This document shows positions 46,134 to 57,087 of a stretch of DNA of 58,711 bases, piece after piece (the first letter of the stretch is position 1; each line of letters begins with the position of its first letter). The notes beneath the pieces were generated by a model. It was not told the DNA's origin. It searched no databases and was given only the letters and a program-made list of their open reading frames with translations. The stretch spans positions 1 through 58,711 of the forward strand of contig CANMXP010000027.1 of the NCBI GenBank assembly GCA_947501845.1. Direction: 5' to 3'. A program made the translations under genes and the position numbers. The DNA is from an uncultured Flavobacteriaceae bacterium (GTDB lineage: Bacteria > Bacteroidota > Bacteroidia > Flavobacteriales > Flavobacteriaceae).

Positions 46134-49100
46134 TTAAAAATCAATGTTTACACCAAAAATGAATCGTCTAACCAAAGGATATTGGCCGTACCCACCTGAA
46201 ACGCCATTCCCTCCTTCAGGATCTCCAAAAGGAACTTTAGACCAGGTATACAAATTCTGACCAGATAAACTCAATCTCATAGCTTCTATTCTTAAGGCCT
46301 TTTTCAAGAATTCAGATTTAATACTGTATCCTATAGTAACATTCTGAAGTTTAAGATAAGATGAGTTAATAGTTGTCTTATTACTTCTAACCTCATACCC
46401 CTGAGAATTAGGTGTGTGACCTAATGCAGGGAAAGCTGCATTTGGATTTCCTGGACTCCATCTATCCAAATGAAAGGTTTTTGCTTCTAACAATGTAGAA
46501 TTGAAATTAGGAAATAAATTACTAGAATGGTAGGTAACCCCTTCTTTACCAAAGAAGCGCACACTAAAGTTAAATCCTTTATATTTCAAACCACTATTAA
46601 AAGCATATACAATTTCAGGTTGACTTGTCCCCTCAAGAGGAATATTATCATTAACATCTATTCTTCCATCTGCATTAAAATCGGCGTACGAATAATGCCC
46701 CGGAATTCTTATATTACTAATTTCTGGTGAATTAATAGCTTCTTCAAAATTATCGATAAAGCCATTACTTTGGTATCCAGATAACCAACCTATCGGTTTT
46801 CCTGCATTTTTTCTATAGTCTGGCGTCAACACTCTATCTCCTCTGTATATCATTCGGCTGTCTGCCAATGTTACATGGCCACCAAATGAGTATTCTAAAC
46901 CACCCGCAGTAAGGTGTCTATAGTTCGCTTCAAACTCAAGACCATGACTTTTAGCTGATCCCTGATTTACTTGCGGTAAATCTACCTTACCTTGATCTCT
47001 TGTTCCTAGACTAGGCTGAAAATAGGATGGTACTGGCAGTGTTATAGCAATACCTTCTCTAGTTTCTTTAAACAAGTTAAGGCCCAAGGTTAGATCATAA
47101 TCAAATAATTGAACATCAAAACCTAAATTATGTTTTACAGCAGTTTCCCAAGTCGCATCTGGATTAGCTATTTTAACCTCTGCCCATCTTGGTACTTCTG
47201 AATTTGCTGGAAACCCGAACACCGCTTCACTTAAACGCAAAGATGTCGTGCTATACCCGCCTAAGAAATCAAATCTAGGTGAGTTTTTATATACTCCCGT
47301 TTCTCCATAACTATATCTCACCTTGAACGTATTTAACCAAGGTAAATTATCTTGTACTATTTTCTCTTTTGCAATGTTCCAACCTGCTGCAAATGCTGGA
47401 TAGAAACCATAACGCTTACCAGGAGCAAAACGTTCTGTACCATTATAACCTGCTGTGAATTTAACTAAATACTTATCATTATAGTCGTAATTAAATATCC
47501 CAGCTATATCTTCACTATACTCAGGCAAGCTACCAACACTTCTCTCTCGTTCTGTACGGTTAAAAACCCCAACAAGCGCTACATTATGATCTCCAAATTT
47601 ACGTTGGTAATTCAATTTGAATTCGTAGTATATATTTCTTGCAACAGCTTTAAAATTTTCCCCACCAGAGCTTCTAAATCTTGGGTTGGCTCTATAATAA
47701 GATTGGTTTTTTTGACCTCTCCATGATCCATCAAGCGGGTCGTATAACCATAATTGGGGTGCAAACCCTTCTACTTTTTCATAAGAAAAAGAGGTACTAT
47801 AATTAAACTTTCCTGAAACACTCAAGCCTTTAGTAATAGCATCTAAATTCTGGTTTAAACCAATTTGAATATCTACCACATCTCTCTTAAAACGCCTCAT
47901 ACCCGAATAATTAAGTGCTTGATACGGATTTTCCTGAAAAGGTGTTTCTGCAATGGCAGAACTCAAACGAAATTCTTCTGGGAAAGGCGCCAATGGATCG
48001 GGATGCGATAGTAAAAACTCTTTTGGATAATATAAAGGAAATAGGTAAGGCGTCGCCTCGTCTATAAACTTAAATAAGTTACTAAAATCATTTCTACCAA
48101 CGTTTGTATTAGGTGTTTTTCTTATTTCTGAACGCCCCGAAATATCAACAGATAATTTTGTTGTTTTACTTACATTAAAATCTAAATTCGTTCTAAAGTT
48201 AATTTTATCGAAAGTAAACTCTGGATTATAATATCCATTAAAATCTTCAGATTTTAAAATATCTCCTACGTGGTTAATACTAAGTGAACTAAAATACTTA
48301 ACAAATTTAGTCCCCCCTCTCACATTAATTCTAGCGTTCGACTCCCATCCAATATCTCTTATTAAAGCATCATACCAATCTACATCTGGAAATTCATAAA
48401 TATCTCTATTAGGATCTAAAAATGTATTTATGTAACGCTGTGGCCTTAAATCACTATACTGTCCCGAGTTTTTAATAGCTTCTTGCCCTAAAGTCAAGAC
48501 TTCATAAGATGATAATTGATCTGGAATATCAGTAATGGACTTCGCAGTAACGCCCCCTCCAACACTTACTTTAGGAGAACCTTCTCTACCTCTATTGGTG
48601 GTTATTAAAATAACACCATCTCCACCACGTACACCGTAAACAGCAAGAGAGGCTGCATCTTTTAATATGGAAATGGAAGCAATCTCACTAGGATCTAATT
48701 GAGAAAAACCTCCTGTTGCTTCAACACCATCTATTAAAATAAGTGGTGAATTATCTCCTCTAAAACTGGTTACACCACGTATGGTAATTTTAGCATCATC
48801 TGCACCTGGTTGTCCTGAAGGTATTTCTGTATAAACCCCTGGTAACCTATCCTGAATAGCCTGAGACATATTAGTAAGTCCTGTTTCTTGCAAATCGCCT
48901 CCCGATACGGTTGCCACAGCTCCAACTACATTTGCTTTTTTAACTTTATTATATCCTAAGATAACCACCTCTTCTAAAGACTCTAAATCTGGCATCATGG
49001 TAACATTAATTACAGTTTTACCATTAACGTCTATCTCTTGGGTTACATAACCAATGTAAGAAAAAATTAATTTGCTTTTAGAATCTACGGTAATGGAATA

Positions 49101-49292
49101 CTTTCCATCAAAATCTACAACAACGCCATTTACCCCACTACCAGCAGTTGACGAAGTGACGATAGTGGTTCCTACTAAAGGCATGCCTGTTTCGTCTAAT
49201 ACTTCTCCGGAAACCTTAATATTCTGTGCCCCCAATAGTTGCCCGATAAAAATGACACAACAACTTAAGAAAAATTTTATTCTATAATTCAT
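46134..49292 (-). CDS. SusC/RagA TonB-dependent transporter (first pair)
   Basis: 1052 aa: signal peptide (ending LLGAQ), CarboxypepD_reg-like domain (25-110), EEVVILGY TonB-box-like segment, plug with TIRGVTSFRGDNSPLILIDG, and a barrel ending FIFGVNIDF. Typical SusC signature ISILKDAASLAVYGVRGGDGVILITT. Energised by TonB; imports glycan with the neighbouring SusD. Confidence 0.95.
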   Translation of the reverse strand: MNYRIKFFLSCCVIFIGQLLGAQNIKVSGEVLDETGMPLVGTTIVTSSTAGSGVNGVVVDFDGKYSITVDSKSKLIFSYIGYVTQEIDVNGKTVINVTMMPDLESLEEVVILGYNKVKKANVVGAVATVSGGDLQETGLTNMSQAIQDRLPGVYTEIPSGQPGADDAKITIRGVTSFRGDNSPLILIDGVEATGGFSQLDPSEIASISILKDAASLAVYGVRGGDGVILITTNRGREGSPKVSVGGGVTAKSITDIPDQLSSYEVLTLGQEAIKNSGQYSDLRPQRYINTFLDPNRDIYEFPDVDWYDALIRDIGWESNARINVRGGTKFVKYFSSLSINHVGDILKSEDFNGYYNPEFTFDKINFRTNLDFNVSKTTKLSVDISGRSEIRKTPNTNVGRNDFSNLFKFIDEATPYLFPLYYPKEFLLSHPDPLAPFPEEFRLSSAIAETPFQENPYQALNYSGMRRFKRDVVDIQIGLNQNLDAITKGLSVSGKFNYSTSFSYEKVEGFAPQLWLYDPLDGSWRGQKNQSYYRANPRFRSSGGENFKAVARNIYYEFKLNYQRKFGDHNVALVGVFNRTERERSVGSLPEYSEDIAGIFNYDYNDKYLVKFTAGYNGTERFAPGKRYGFYPAFAAGWNIAKEKIVQDNLPWLNTFKVRYSYGETGVYKNSPRFDFLGGYSTTSLRLSEAVFGFPANSEVPRWAEVKIANPDATWETAVKHNLGFDVQLFDYDLTLGLNLFKETREGIAITLPVPSYFQPSLGTRDQGKVDLPQVNQGSAKSHGLEFEANYRHLTAGGLEYSFGGHVTLADSRMIYRGDRVLTPDYRKNAGKPIGWLSGYQSNGFIDNFEEAINSPEISNIRIPGHYSYADFNADGRIDVNDNIPLEGTSQPEIVYAFNSGLKYKGFNFSVRFFGKEGVTYHSSNLFPNFNSTLLEAKTFHLDRWSPGNPNAAFPALGHTPNSQGYEVRSNKTTINSSYLKLQNVTIGYSIKSEFLKKALRIEAMRLSLSGQNLYTWSKVPFGDPEGGNGVSGGYGQYPLVRRFIFGVNIDF

Positions 49293-49330
49293 ATGTTTTA
49301 ATTAGTTTGTTTTTAAATAAATTCACTATC

Positions 49331-51211
49331 CTAATCATTTTTCACCAATCGGATACCAAACATTCTAAGATGTGAGTTAGTTTGATTGAACGGCCTATAT
49401 TTATCTGGGTATACTTCCCATGCGTTATTACTACCCGAATTATTAATCCAAAAGGTAGTTCTACCTTGCTCAACAACATAACGGAAACCAGCAGGCCTTC
49501 CTGCATCAAAATCGTTATAGCGATAACCCGCCATTACAAAATTGGCTCCATAAGGGTCTGTACCACCATACCATTCATCTAATAAGTCTCCTGCTTGAGG
49601 TATATAACTTTGAATCGTTGAAATATCAGCTTCTTTAGGAACATGCCAACCCTCTGGTTCTATAAGTGGACTTTTTCTAACTTGATCTGAATATACGCGC
49701 CCATTATCTCCTTCTGCCCAAACATCAGGAAACCCAGGAACAGGTAAATCATGACTATCATAGTATAGCTCGGTAGACGATGCTGTAATAGGATAATCGG
49801 CACTTGTAGCCTGATTAACCTTTGTCAAATCAGTTCCATCTGTTAATTTTTTAGCACGCAGATTTTGAGACATCCATACCTGTGTTCCTAACCTAACCCA
49901 ATTATAATCAATTGATTCTGTTGCTCTAACATCAGTATAAACGCCTGTCATTTGTGGTGTAAAAGCTACTGGAAAAGAGTTCGTCTCTCCACCACTTCCA
50001 TCTTTTGCCACAACAAGTGCATAGTATGTTTTTACATCTGTAAGATCACTAGGTATCTCGCTATTCTTAACTTTATATTCTGTTTCGGTAATATCGGTTG
50101 CCACTATGTTCACTGGCGGATTAACGGTGTCTATATAAACATCATACGATGTTGCTCCTGCCGCTGCATCCCATACTAATAGCTCATCTAAAGAGAAAAC
50201 ATCTTGAACAGCAAATTCATGAATAGCTGGAAAACCTGGTCCAGCTCCTAGCACTGTGAAACCAGAAATTTGAGATTCTGTAAAATTACCAGAAGAATCC
50301 TTAGCTACCACATACCAGTAATAGGCTGAGTTAGCATCTAATGCTGATGTAGTAAACTCACTAGTCGTTACTGTAGCCACTAAAGTTGCAGGGGTATTTT
50401 GCTTATCTAAATACACATCGTAACTCACAGCATCACCTTCAGGGTCTGTAACATCTGTCCAATCAAGTACAACACCTGACATCACGCCAGTTTTATCGAC
50501 TGGTGCTACAATTAAAGGTTCGTCTGGCGCACCTGATCTTAATTTCTTAAATGAACGAACTTCACTTGAAGAATCATTAATTAAGTCGGTAGCATTAACT
50601 TGCCAATAATAAACCTCTCCTATATCTAAAGTAGAAGCATCTGCAACAAATGATGTGCTACCATCATCAACAGTAGCTATAACATCAGTTGGTGGGTTTG
50701 TTTTCCCTAACAATACTTTATAACTTATTGTTTCTCCTTCACCAGCTGCTACAGCCTCCCATTCAAAAGTTAAAGCGTCTCTTACAAAAATATCTGTTTC
50801 TGGACTTGTTAAATTAGGTGCATCTGGAGCAGGAATGGACATAAATTCCCAAATATCACTCTCTTTTTCCTCCAGACCATTTTTTGCTACTACTTTCCAA
50901 TAATAAGCAGCATCTTTAAGGATCTTATAATCTGTTAGACTATAGTCCGTTACTTTTAAGTTTTCTGCCTGCAAAAACAACTTTGTACTGTCCAACCCCA
51001 TATAAAAGTCAAACTTTAAAGGTCTCCCATTAGGATCTGATGCTTCCCATTCAAACGATGGAGCTATATCTATCCCATTTGCTTTATCTGTTGGCGAAAT
51101 TAGTGAAACACTTGGTTTTTGTTCTACGAAAGCATCATCATCTTCACAAGATATTAGAGTCGTAAAAACCAAGACCACCGTTAACAAAAGGATCTTATCT
51201 ATATATTTCAT
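49331..51211 (-). CDS. FISUMP-domain surface lipoprotein with FN3-like repeats (1)
   Basis: 626 aa, lipobox TLISC. Residues 30-420 contain about four FN3-like modules, each with FEWEA/YYWKVVAKDG-type strands. The C-terminus (about 425-626) is a Fibrobacter-succinogenes-major-paralogous (FISUMP) domain: NWVRLGTQVWMSQNLR, GWHVPKEADIS, GYRYNDFDAGRPAGFRYV and the final FGIRLVKND. Paralogue of the next gene and upstream of SusC in the PUL; probably a surface glycan-binding or display protein. Confidence 0.85.
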   Translation of the reverse strand: MKYIDKILLLTVVLVFTTLISCEDDDAFVEQKPSVSLISPTDKANGIDIAPSFEWEASDPNGRPLKFDFYMGLDSTKLFLQAENLKVTDYSLTDYKILKDAAYYWKVVAKNGLEEKESDIWEFMSIPAPDAPNLTSPETDIFVRDALTFEWEAVAAGEGETISYKVLLGKTNPPTDVIATVDDGSTSFVADASTLDIGEVYYWQVNATDLINDSSSEVRSFKKLRSGAPDEPLIVAPVDKTGVMSGVVLDWTDVTDPEGDAVSYDVYLDKQNTPATLVATVTTSEFTTSALDANSAYYWYVVAKDSSGNFTESQISGFTVLGAGPGFPAIHEFAVQDVFSLDELLVWDAAAGATSYDVYIDTVNPPVNIVATDITETEYKVKNSEIPSDLTDVKTYYALVVAKDGSGGETNSFPVAFTPQMTGVYTDVRATESIDYNWVRLGTQVWMSQNLRAKKLTDGTDLTKVNQATSADYPITASSTELYYDSHDLPVPGFPDVWAEGDNGRVYSDQVRKSPLIEPEGWHVPKEADISTIQSYIPQAGDLLDEWYGGTDPYGANFVMAGYRYNDFDAGRPAGFRYVVEQGRTTFWINNSGSNNAWEVYPDKYRPFNQTNSHLRMFGIRLVKND

Positions 51212-51251
51212 AATTTATATATTTTTTATTTTAAAGTTCATTTTTTTGAGC

Positions 51252-52874
51252 TTAATCTTTTACCAATCGGATACCAAACATTCTATTATGTTCATTGCCT
51301 TGATTGAAAGACCTATAGTTGCCATTAGGATATAATTCCAAAACATCATTAGATCCAGAACCATTAAGCCAAAAAGCTACCCTTCCTTCTTCAACAACAT
51401 ATCTGAAACCAAATGGTCTTCCTCCATCAAAACTATTATATCGATAACCTGCTATAACAAAGTTAGCCCCGTAAGAGTCTGCACCACCGTACCACTCATC
51501 TAATAAATCTGACGCATTAGAAAAATTACTTCTTAAGGTAGATACATCACTATCATTTATAACATGCCAGCCTTCAGGTGCTATAAGTGGTTCTCTAGGT
51601 GCCTTGCTAGAGTAGACACGTCCATTAGACCCATCGCTCCAAGGAGAAGTAAAAGTAGGATGTCCAGATATAGGACCATTATCTACTGGGTGTTCATCAT
51701 AAAACAACTCCGTAGTAGAACTAGTTATAGGATAATCGCCACTTGTAGGCTGAACAACCTTTGTAAGATCATCTCCATTTCTTAATTTTTTAGTTCTTAA
51801 ATTATCAGCCATCCAAATCTGAGATCCTAATCTAACCCAATTATAATCAATAGATTCCGACCCTCTTACATCTGTATAAACCCCTGTCATTTGTGGCGTA
51901 AAAGATATAATATCAGATTGAACTTCACCATCAATGTTTTTTGCTACAACTTGTGCGTAATATGTTTTAACATCTGTAATATCACCTGGAGTATCTTTTG
52001 TTTGCACTATGTATCCTTCTCCTGTTATGTCGCTAACTACCTTCGTTAATGGTGGATTTACTGTATCTATATAAACATCTAAAGAACTTGCTCCTAATAC
52101 AACTCCCCAAACAAGCGATTCATCTAAGGATAATGTTCCGTCTACCACCTCTTCATTTAATGTTGGCTTTGCTGGTTCTTTAGAAGCTAAATAATCAAAA
52201 CTAAAAGTTTCAGTAGAAAATGAATTTCCAGAATCATCCCTAGATACAACATTCCAAAAATATCTTACATTTGGTGTTAACTCTGTTGTCGCATTAAATT
52301 GTGAATCGCCAGAAAAACTAGTTACCAAATTTACAGGCGGGTTTACTGTATCTATATACACGTCATATATTGCTGTTTCACCCTTAGGACCTGCAGAATC
52401 AGTCCAATCAAGTAAAACATCACCTTCTGGTACAATTAAAAGAGCATTATTAAGAGGAGAGACTATAACTGGTACATTTGGAGCTGCAGTAGTAAAACTC
52501 CAAACTTCACTCTCTTTTTCATAGATGCCATCTTTAGCTACTACTTTCCAGTAATAGGTAACACCACCTTTCATTACAGTTTTTTTGGTTATTTCATATT
52601 GAAGTCCCTTTATATTTTCGGCCCTCAAACCTAATTTATTCTCTTCAGTCCCAATATAAAAGTCATATTTAAAATCGTCTACATTATCTCCAGATGCAGT
52701 CCAAGTAAATGTTGGGTTAAAACCTATTGACTGCGCATCATCTGTAGGAGACTGAATTGCTACATCAATATTAGGTATTACAACAACATTATTATTATCA
52801 TCTTCTTCGCAAGAAATCACAAAAAAGGACAATGATAACACTGTTATAAGAAAAAGATTTTTGATATATTTCAT
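51252..52874 (-). CDS. FISUMP-domain surface lipoprotein with FN3-like repeats (2)
   Basis: 540 aa, lipobox FVISC. Same architecture as its downstream neighbour with one FN3 module fewer; the FISUMP domain covers about residues 340-540 (NWVRLGSQIWMADNLR, GYRYNSFDGGRPFGFRYV). First gene of the compact six- to seven-gene PUL block, following a 1-kb non-coding stretch that should contain the promoter. Confidence 0.85.
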   Translation of the reverse strand: MKYIKNLFLITVLSLSFFVISCEEDDNNNVVVIPNIDVAIQSPTDDAQSIGFNPTFTWTASGDNVDDFKYDFYIGTEENKLGLRAENIKGLQYEITKKTVMKGGVTYYWKVVAKDGIYEKESEVWSFTTAAPNVPVIVSPLNNALLIVPEGDVLLDWTDSAGPKGETAIYDVYIDTVNPPVNLVTSFSGDSQFNATTELTPNVRYFWNVVSRDDSGNSFSTETFSFDYLASKEPAKPTLNEEVVDGTLSLDESLVWGVVLGASSLDVYIDTVNPPLTKVVSDITGEGYIVQTKDTPGDITDVKTYYAQVVAKNIDGEVQSDIISFTPQMTGVYTDVRGSESIDYNWVRLGSQIWMADNLRTKKLRNGDDLTKVVQPTSGDYPITSSTTELFYDEHPVDNGPISGHPTFTSPWSDGSNGRVYSSKAPREPLIAPEGWHVINDSDVSTLRSNFSNASDLLDEWYGGADSYGANFVIAGYRYNSFDGGRPFGFRYVVEEGRVAFWLNGSGSNDVLELYPNGNYRSFNQGNEHNRMFGIRLVKD

Positions 52875-53829
52875 AGTTGTTTTAGTTTAAATTATGTTCA
52901 TTTTGTTAGTTGTTGTTATTCTTCTTTATGTTTTTTAACTTTCGATTAATAAATTATTAACATTACAAATTATTTCTACCTTTATATTTGTTAGTTTTTA
53001 AAGTAGGTGGTTTTAAGGCAGAGCTGGGTAAACGCAATAATTAAATGTAAAACTGTTTAATGTGAATAATTGAGAGACTTTTAGTTAGTTTTTGGATTAA
53101 TTATGTTTTCAAATATTGTATTAATACTGTTATTTTACTGGGTACAGATATTTCTTTTTAGTATATATTTTGTTCATATCGCGCCAATAACATTTAAAAA
53201 CACCTGTTAGATTGGATAATTAACCTATTAAGAAACTTTTAAATTTTAAATCAATATTTATCAATGTTATCCTAATTTAAAATTTGGAATATTAGATCAA
53301 AATTGATACTCCTGCCTTTTTACTTTATAAATAACACATACAATTACCCCTTTCTTTCATCTTATAAAATTATACCACAAATTGATATCCATTATTTTAT
53401 ATCAATATACTTTCTTACTATGCTATTTTTCAATTGAGTCATAAATTTTAAGATGTTGTAATAAAAATTGGTTTAAGTAAAATTTTCTCATAATTTTTAG
53501 TTTTTAGAGTTTGATAAAAATATTTAGCTCATTACAAAATGAACGCTTTTCTAATTAAGCTTTATGTAAATATCTTAAACTTTATAGCTTACTTTAGTAT
53601 TTAAAATGTTCTAAAAGGGGTTTAAAATGTTCAAAACGATACAATTACCAAAAATGACTTATTTTTCTCTCCTTGTCCTTTATTAAAACAACAGCAGAAT
53701 CCTTTGAAATTTATCAAAAATATATTAGCCAACAATTATATTTATTATTTTAATTAAAATCACTTGGTATACAAAAGAGGGAATAAGTAACATATAGAAT
53801 TTAAAGTAACGATTCTATCGTTTATTTAT
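52875..53829. other. AT-rich intergenic stretch upstream of the PUL block
   Basis: About 950 bp without a credible gene. It should hold the promoter for the minus-strand operon starting at 52874, but no convincing minus-strand TTTG/TAnnTTTG pair was found. A plus-strand TATATTTG occurs near 52983 with no gene after it. No repeats or RNA genes were recognised. Confidence 0.4.
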
Positions 53830-53863
53830 AAAAAAACTGAAAGGGCTAACCTTTCAGTTTTTT
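53830..53863 (-). terminator. Terminator after the beta-helix gene
   Basis: Stem AAACTGAAAGG / CCTTTCAGTTT with a five-base loop, A/T runs on both sides. It lies about 50 bp past the stop of the beta-helix gene and could act in both directions. Confidence 0.85.
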
Positions 53864-53909
53864 ATTAATACGTTTAATATTTCGTTTTGGAATAATTATA
53901 TTTTATCCA

Positions 53910-56882
53910 TCATGTTTTAATTATTTTTAAAACTTTTGGTTTATTATCTCCCATTCGTATGGTCACAAAATAAATACCAGCAGGTGTTCCATTTATGTCT
54001 AATTTTATCTGACCATTATTAACAGCGTATATCTTTGAAGATACTAATTGTGAGTATACATTATAAATATCTATAATCACATCTTTTAGAGGCATAGATA
54101 ATGCTATAGTAAATTCTCCATTTGTTGGATTGGGAGATGCCGAAACTATACCATCCATAGTTTTGCTAAGCACTCCTTCACAAGCCACACTTGTTTTTAC
54201 TTCTACAACATCTCCATACTCTGCATTTACTGCAAAGGAAGTTGAAGAGGTCTGTAAAATCTTTTCATGGTTTACAAACACTTCAAATGGTGCTGTTCCT
54301 TCTGAGATATTGACGGCTATTTTACCTGAATCCGTACTTGTTTTTCCTGTTAACGAGGTCCCTGCTTCTATTTCTAGACCATAGCACTGAGTAGCATTAT
54401 TAGCTGTATTGGTAATACACAATTCGTAGTCTCCCGGGGATAGGTTTTCTATAAGCCACTCATTGGTAAAGTTAATATCGGCTCCACCATCTAGGTTTGC
54501 AACATAGCTACCATTATTTTTTGTCTGAATTTTTATTTGTCCATTCGCTTTGTCCAGACAGGTTTCCCCAATTGCTTTTACCGTATAACTATCATCACCT
54601 ATCTCTTCTATCGCTCCAGAACATGGTACCAGCTTATATACCTCTGCACCAGAGTTATAATATAACCTATCGTTAATGGTATTAAAATCGTAAATAACAC
54701 TATTATCATGTGCTGGCTGTCCATTAAATCTTTGCTTTATTTTTTGACGATACTCATTTTTATTTGGTACAGCACATCTATATTCATCCAGATACAATCC
54801 AATATTGTCAAATGGAATATTTGGGGCATAACTAGGTCTTGGTTCTTTAAACTTTAAATTTAATGTACTCGGGTTTTCAAATATAGCTAATGTTACATCT
54901 TGGTTACCCGATACCAATTCGGCACTACCTCCAAGAATATTTCTGGAATTACCATAAAACATATTATCCTCATAATTAGACGCATATGGTTTAAACGAAT
55001 TATTATTGTTAGATGTTTCTAAAAGCTCTTTTAATTTTGGATAACGTTGATACCAAAAGTCATTTATTAAATCTGACCAATTATTAGCTGTAACTGTACT
55101 TTCCCAACCTGTTACACCAATCTCCTTCAACATTCTACCTATATAATTACTTTTATCATTAGAAGTAGGATTTGTAGACAAATAGTCCATAGCTTGAGTA
55201 TAAAAACTAGATGACGCATCACCATTTCTAATACCTCTATAAGCTTCAAGCACCACATTTCTTACAACAGAGTGTCCACCTCCTTTATTCATTTTAAGAA
55301 CTTCCCATCCTCCTTTATAAGTAATATTCTCAGAAACTTCTTCTCCTGCATCAAAATCGTCAGAAAAAAAAGAAGCTCTACCCAATAACTCAGGAACACT
55401 CATAATATGGTGCACAAAATTATGTTGTATCTTATTACCAAAAGACCACATCGCATTACCTGTATAAAATACACCTCCATCTCCTTCTTCAATACCTACA
55501 TTAAAGGCTTCATTAAGTTCTATAAGATGGTCTACGCCATTATGGGTTACAGGCTGGCCGTTCATATTATGAATCAAGTTATTTCTAAATATATTTCCCG
55601 CTCCAGAAATTCCACATGCTTTGCCATAAAAATCTTTTGAATACACCTGAGTAAAGTGGCAATTTTCTATAATGTTATTACCATATTCAACCGATGTTGC
55701 TGTTATTTTCCCCCCATACAGCCTACTATTATTTGGTACATCGTAAAAGTCACAGCTCTGCACCTTACTATTTCTTACATCTCGCCAAAAGTTTACCGAT
55801 GTTAATGGTGCCGCTATAAATCTAAATGTAATTCCTGCTACTAATATGTTTTGGCTCGTTCCTTTAATGTTGATGGCTCCTTGACCATTATTCCCTGATC
55901 CAATATTCTGGATTGTCATCTTTTTAATTTCGATATCCTGACCATTATCTATTTCGAAACATTGCGGACCTGCCCAAACACCTATTGATGTGTTATCGTT
56001 AAGTGCTTCTATTGGCCATAGGTATAGTCGTGAATCTGTAGGGTCATAATACCATTCTCCTGGTTCGTCCAGTTCACACAAAAGGTGATAAAAGAATAAT
56101 CGGCTAACCTCTGCTGGGCTACCAGTTCCTGTTCCGTATCGAGACCCGTTTCTTAATTTTATACTACCCGATGCACTTACGGTATTAATTATATTATCTT
56201 CCTTAAGCCAATCGGCAGAAATATAACCTCTGGTTCTCATTTTTTTTAGTCTCCCTAATTCTGCACCCCACTTTGAAGCATCAATAGCCTCTCTAAGTTT
56301 AAACTCTGGACCTTTAGGAGCGCTTTCAGTACCAGTCTCAGCAATGCTCTCTCCTGTAACCGTACTGCGATTCATATGAGCAAATCCTATGTTGGGAAAT
56401 CTTGCCACTGTGCCCATTTTATCATTTATTGAAATCTGGGCACTGGGCTTATCTAAAAATGATTTTAGTTCTGTATTTGTAATCACTTTTGAGTAGACTT
56501 TACCTTTGGCTTTATTATGCAGTTTGGATAATAAATTGTCGTCAGTTACAATCTCAAATTGCTCAGAATCTATAAATTTACTACCATCAAAGATTACTTT
56601 TTCATCTTGAAAACCACTAAATGAAACACCATTATCTTGAGAATCAAGCGTGCATGTGGTATTAAAGTAATACCGTCCGCCTCTAATTAATATGTTCTTT
56701 GCTCCTGTGCTTCTTGCTTTATCTCTAGCTCCTATTAAAGTAGCCAATGGATTATTTATTGATCCATCATTATTATTATTACCATTAGTAGCAACATATA
56801 AATCTTGTGCAGTACCTATACTCATACAAAGCATGAGTGCTAAAACTAGGATATGTATCTGTATTTTCTTTTCTCTATTCAT
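53910..56882 (-). CDS. Secreted right-handed beta-helix protein with T9SS tail (GH141-like candidate)
   Basis: 990 aa. Signal peptide (about 1-26), then a beta-helix domain: LYVATNGNNNNDGSINNPLA, GARDKAR, RGGRYYF, and many parallel-helix turns (NIIENCHFTQVY, IFRNNLIHNMNG). Features such as VARFPN, WYYDPTDSRLYLWPIEA recall GH141-type glycosidases, but the catalytic residues were not identified. The C-terminus has a PKD-like region and a type A T9SS sorting domain (SPNPTNGEFTIAL to the end, about 915-990). Probably exported and cell-surface bound, acting on the glycan handled by the PUL. Confidence 0.75.
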   Translation of the reverse strand: MNREKKIQIHILVLALMLCMSIGTAQDLYVATNGNNNNDGSINNPLATLIGARDKARSTGAKNILIRGGRYYFNTTCTLDSQDNGVSFSGFQDEKVIFDGSKFIDSEQFEIVTDDNLLSKLHNKAKGKVYSKVITNTELKSFLDKPSAQISINDKMGTVARFPNIGFAHMNRSTVTGESIAETGTESAPKGPEFKLREAIDASKWGAELGRLKKMRTRGYISADWLKEDNIINTVSASGSIKLRNGSRYGTGTGSPAEVSRLFFYHLLCELDEPGEWYYDPTDSRLYLWPIEALNDNTSIGVWAGPQCFEIDNGQDIEIKKMTIQNIGSGNNGQGAINIKGTSQNILVAGITFRFIAAPLTSVNFWRDVRNSKVQSCDFYDVPNNSRLYGGKITATSVEYGNNIIENCHFTQVYSKDFYGKACGISGAGNIFRNNLIHNMNGQPVTHNGVDHLIELNEAFNVGIEEGDGGVFYTGNAMWSFGNKIQHNFVHHIMSVPELLGRASFFSDDFDAGEEVSENITYKGGWEVLKMNKGGGHSVVRNVVLEAYRGIRNGDASSSFYTQAMDYLSTNPTSNDKSNYIGRMLKEIGVTGWESTVTANNWSDLINDFWYQRYPKLKELLETSNNNNSFKPYASNYEDNMFYGNSRNILGGSAELVSGNQDVTLAIFENPSTLNLKFKEPRPSYAPNIPFDNIGLYLDEYRCAVPNKNEYRQKIKQRFNGQPAHDNSVIYDFNTINDRLYYNSGAEVYKLVPCSGAIEEIGDDSYTVKAIGETCLDKANGQIKIQTKNNGSYVANLDGGADINFTNEWLIENLSPGDYELCITNTANNATQCYGLEIEAGTSLTGKTSTDSGKIAVNISEGTAPFEVFVNHEKILQTSSTSFAVNAEYGDVVEVKTSVACEGVLSKTMDGIVSASPNPTNGEFTIALSMPLKDVIIDIYNVYSQLVSSKIYAVNNGQIKLDINGTPAGIYFVTIRMGDNKPKVLKIIKT

Positions 56883-57034
56883 AAAATTTAATCTGATTTT
56901 AACAAAAATTAATAATTATAACAGGCCTATATTTTTATAGTCTCCTGTTAATTATAATATTAATATCATTTTTTATTTTTTCCGTGAACTTCTCTTTTTA
57001 AAAATTCACAGAAACATCAATAGCTTTATAAAAC

Positions 57035-57070
57035 CTTCAAAACACATTACTTGAAGAGTTTTTTTTCATT
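57035..57070 (-). terminator. Possible terminator after the 252-aa lipoprotein gene
   Basis: CTTCAA / TTGAAG hairpin around 57037-57056, with a T-rich tail on the minus strand; weaker than the other terminators. Confidence 0.4.
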
Positions 57071-57087
57071 AACTGAATATTTATATA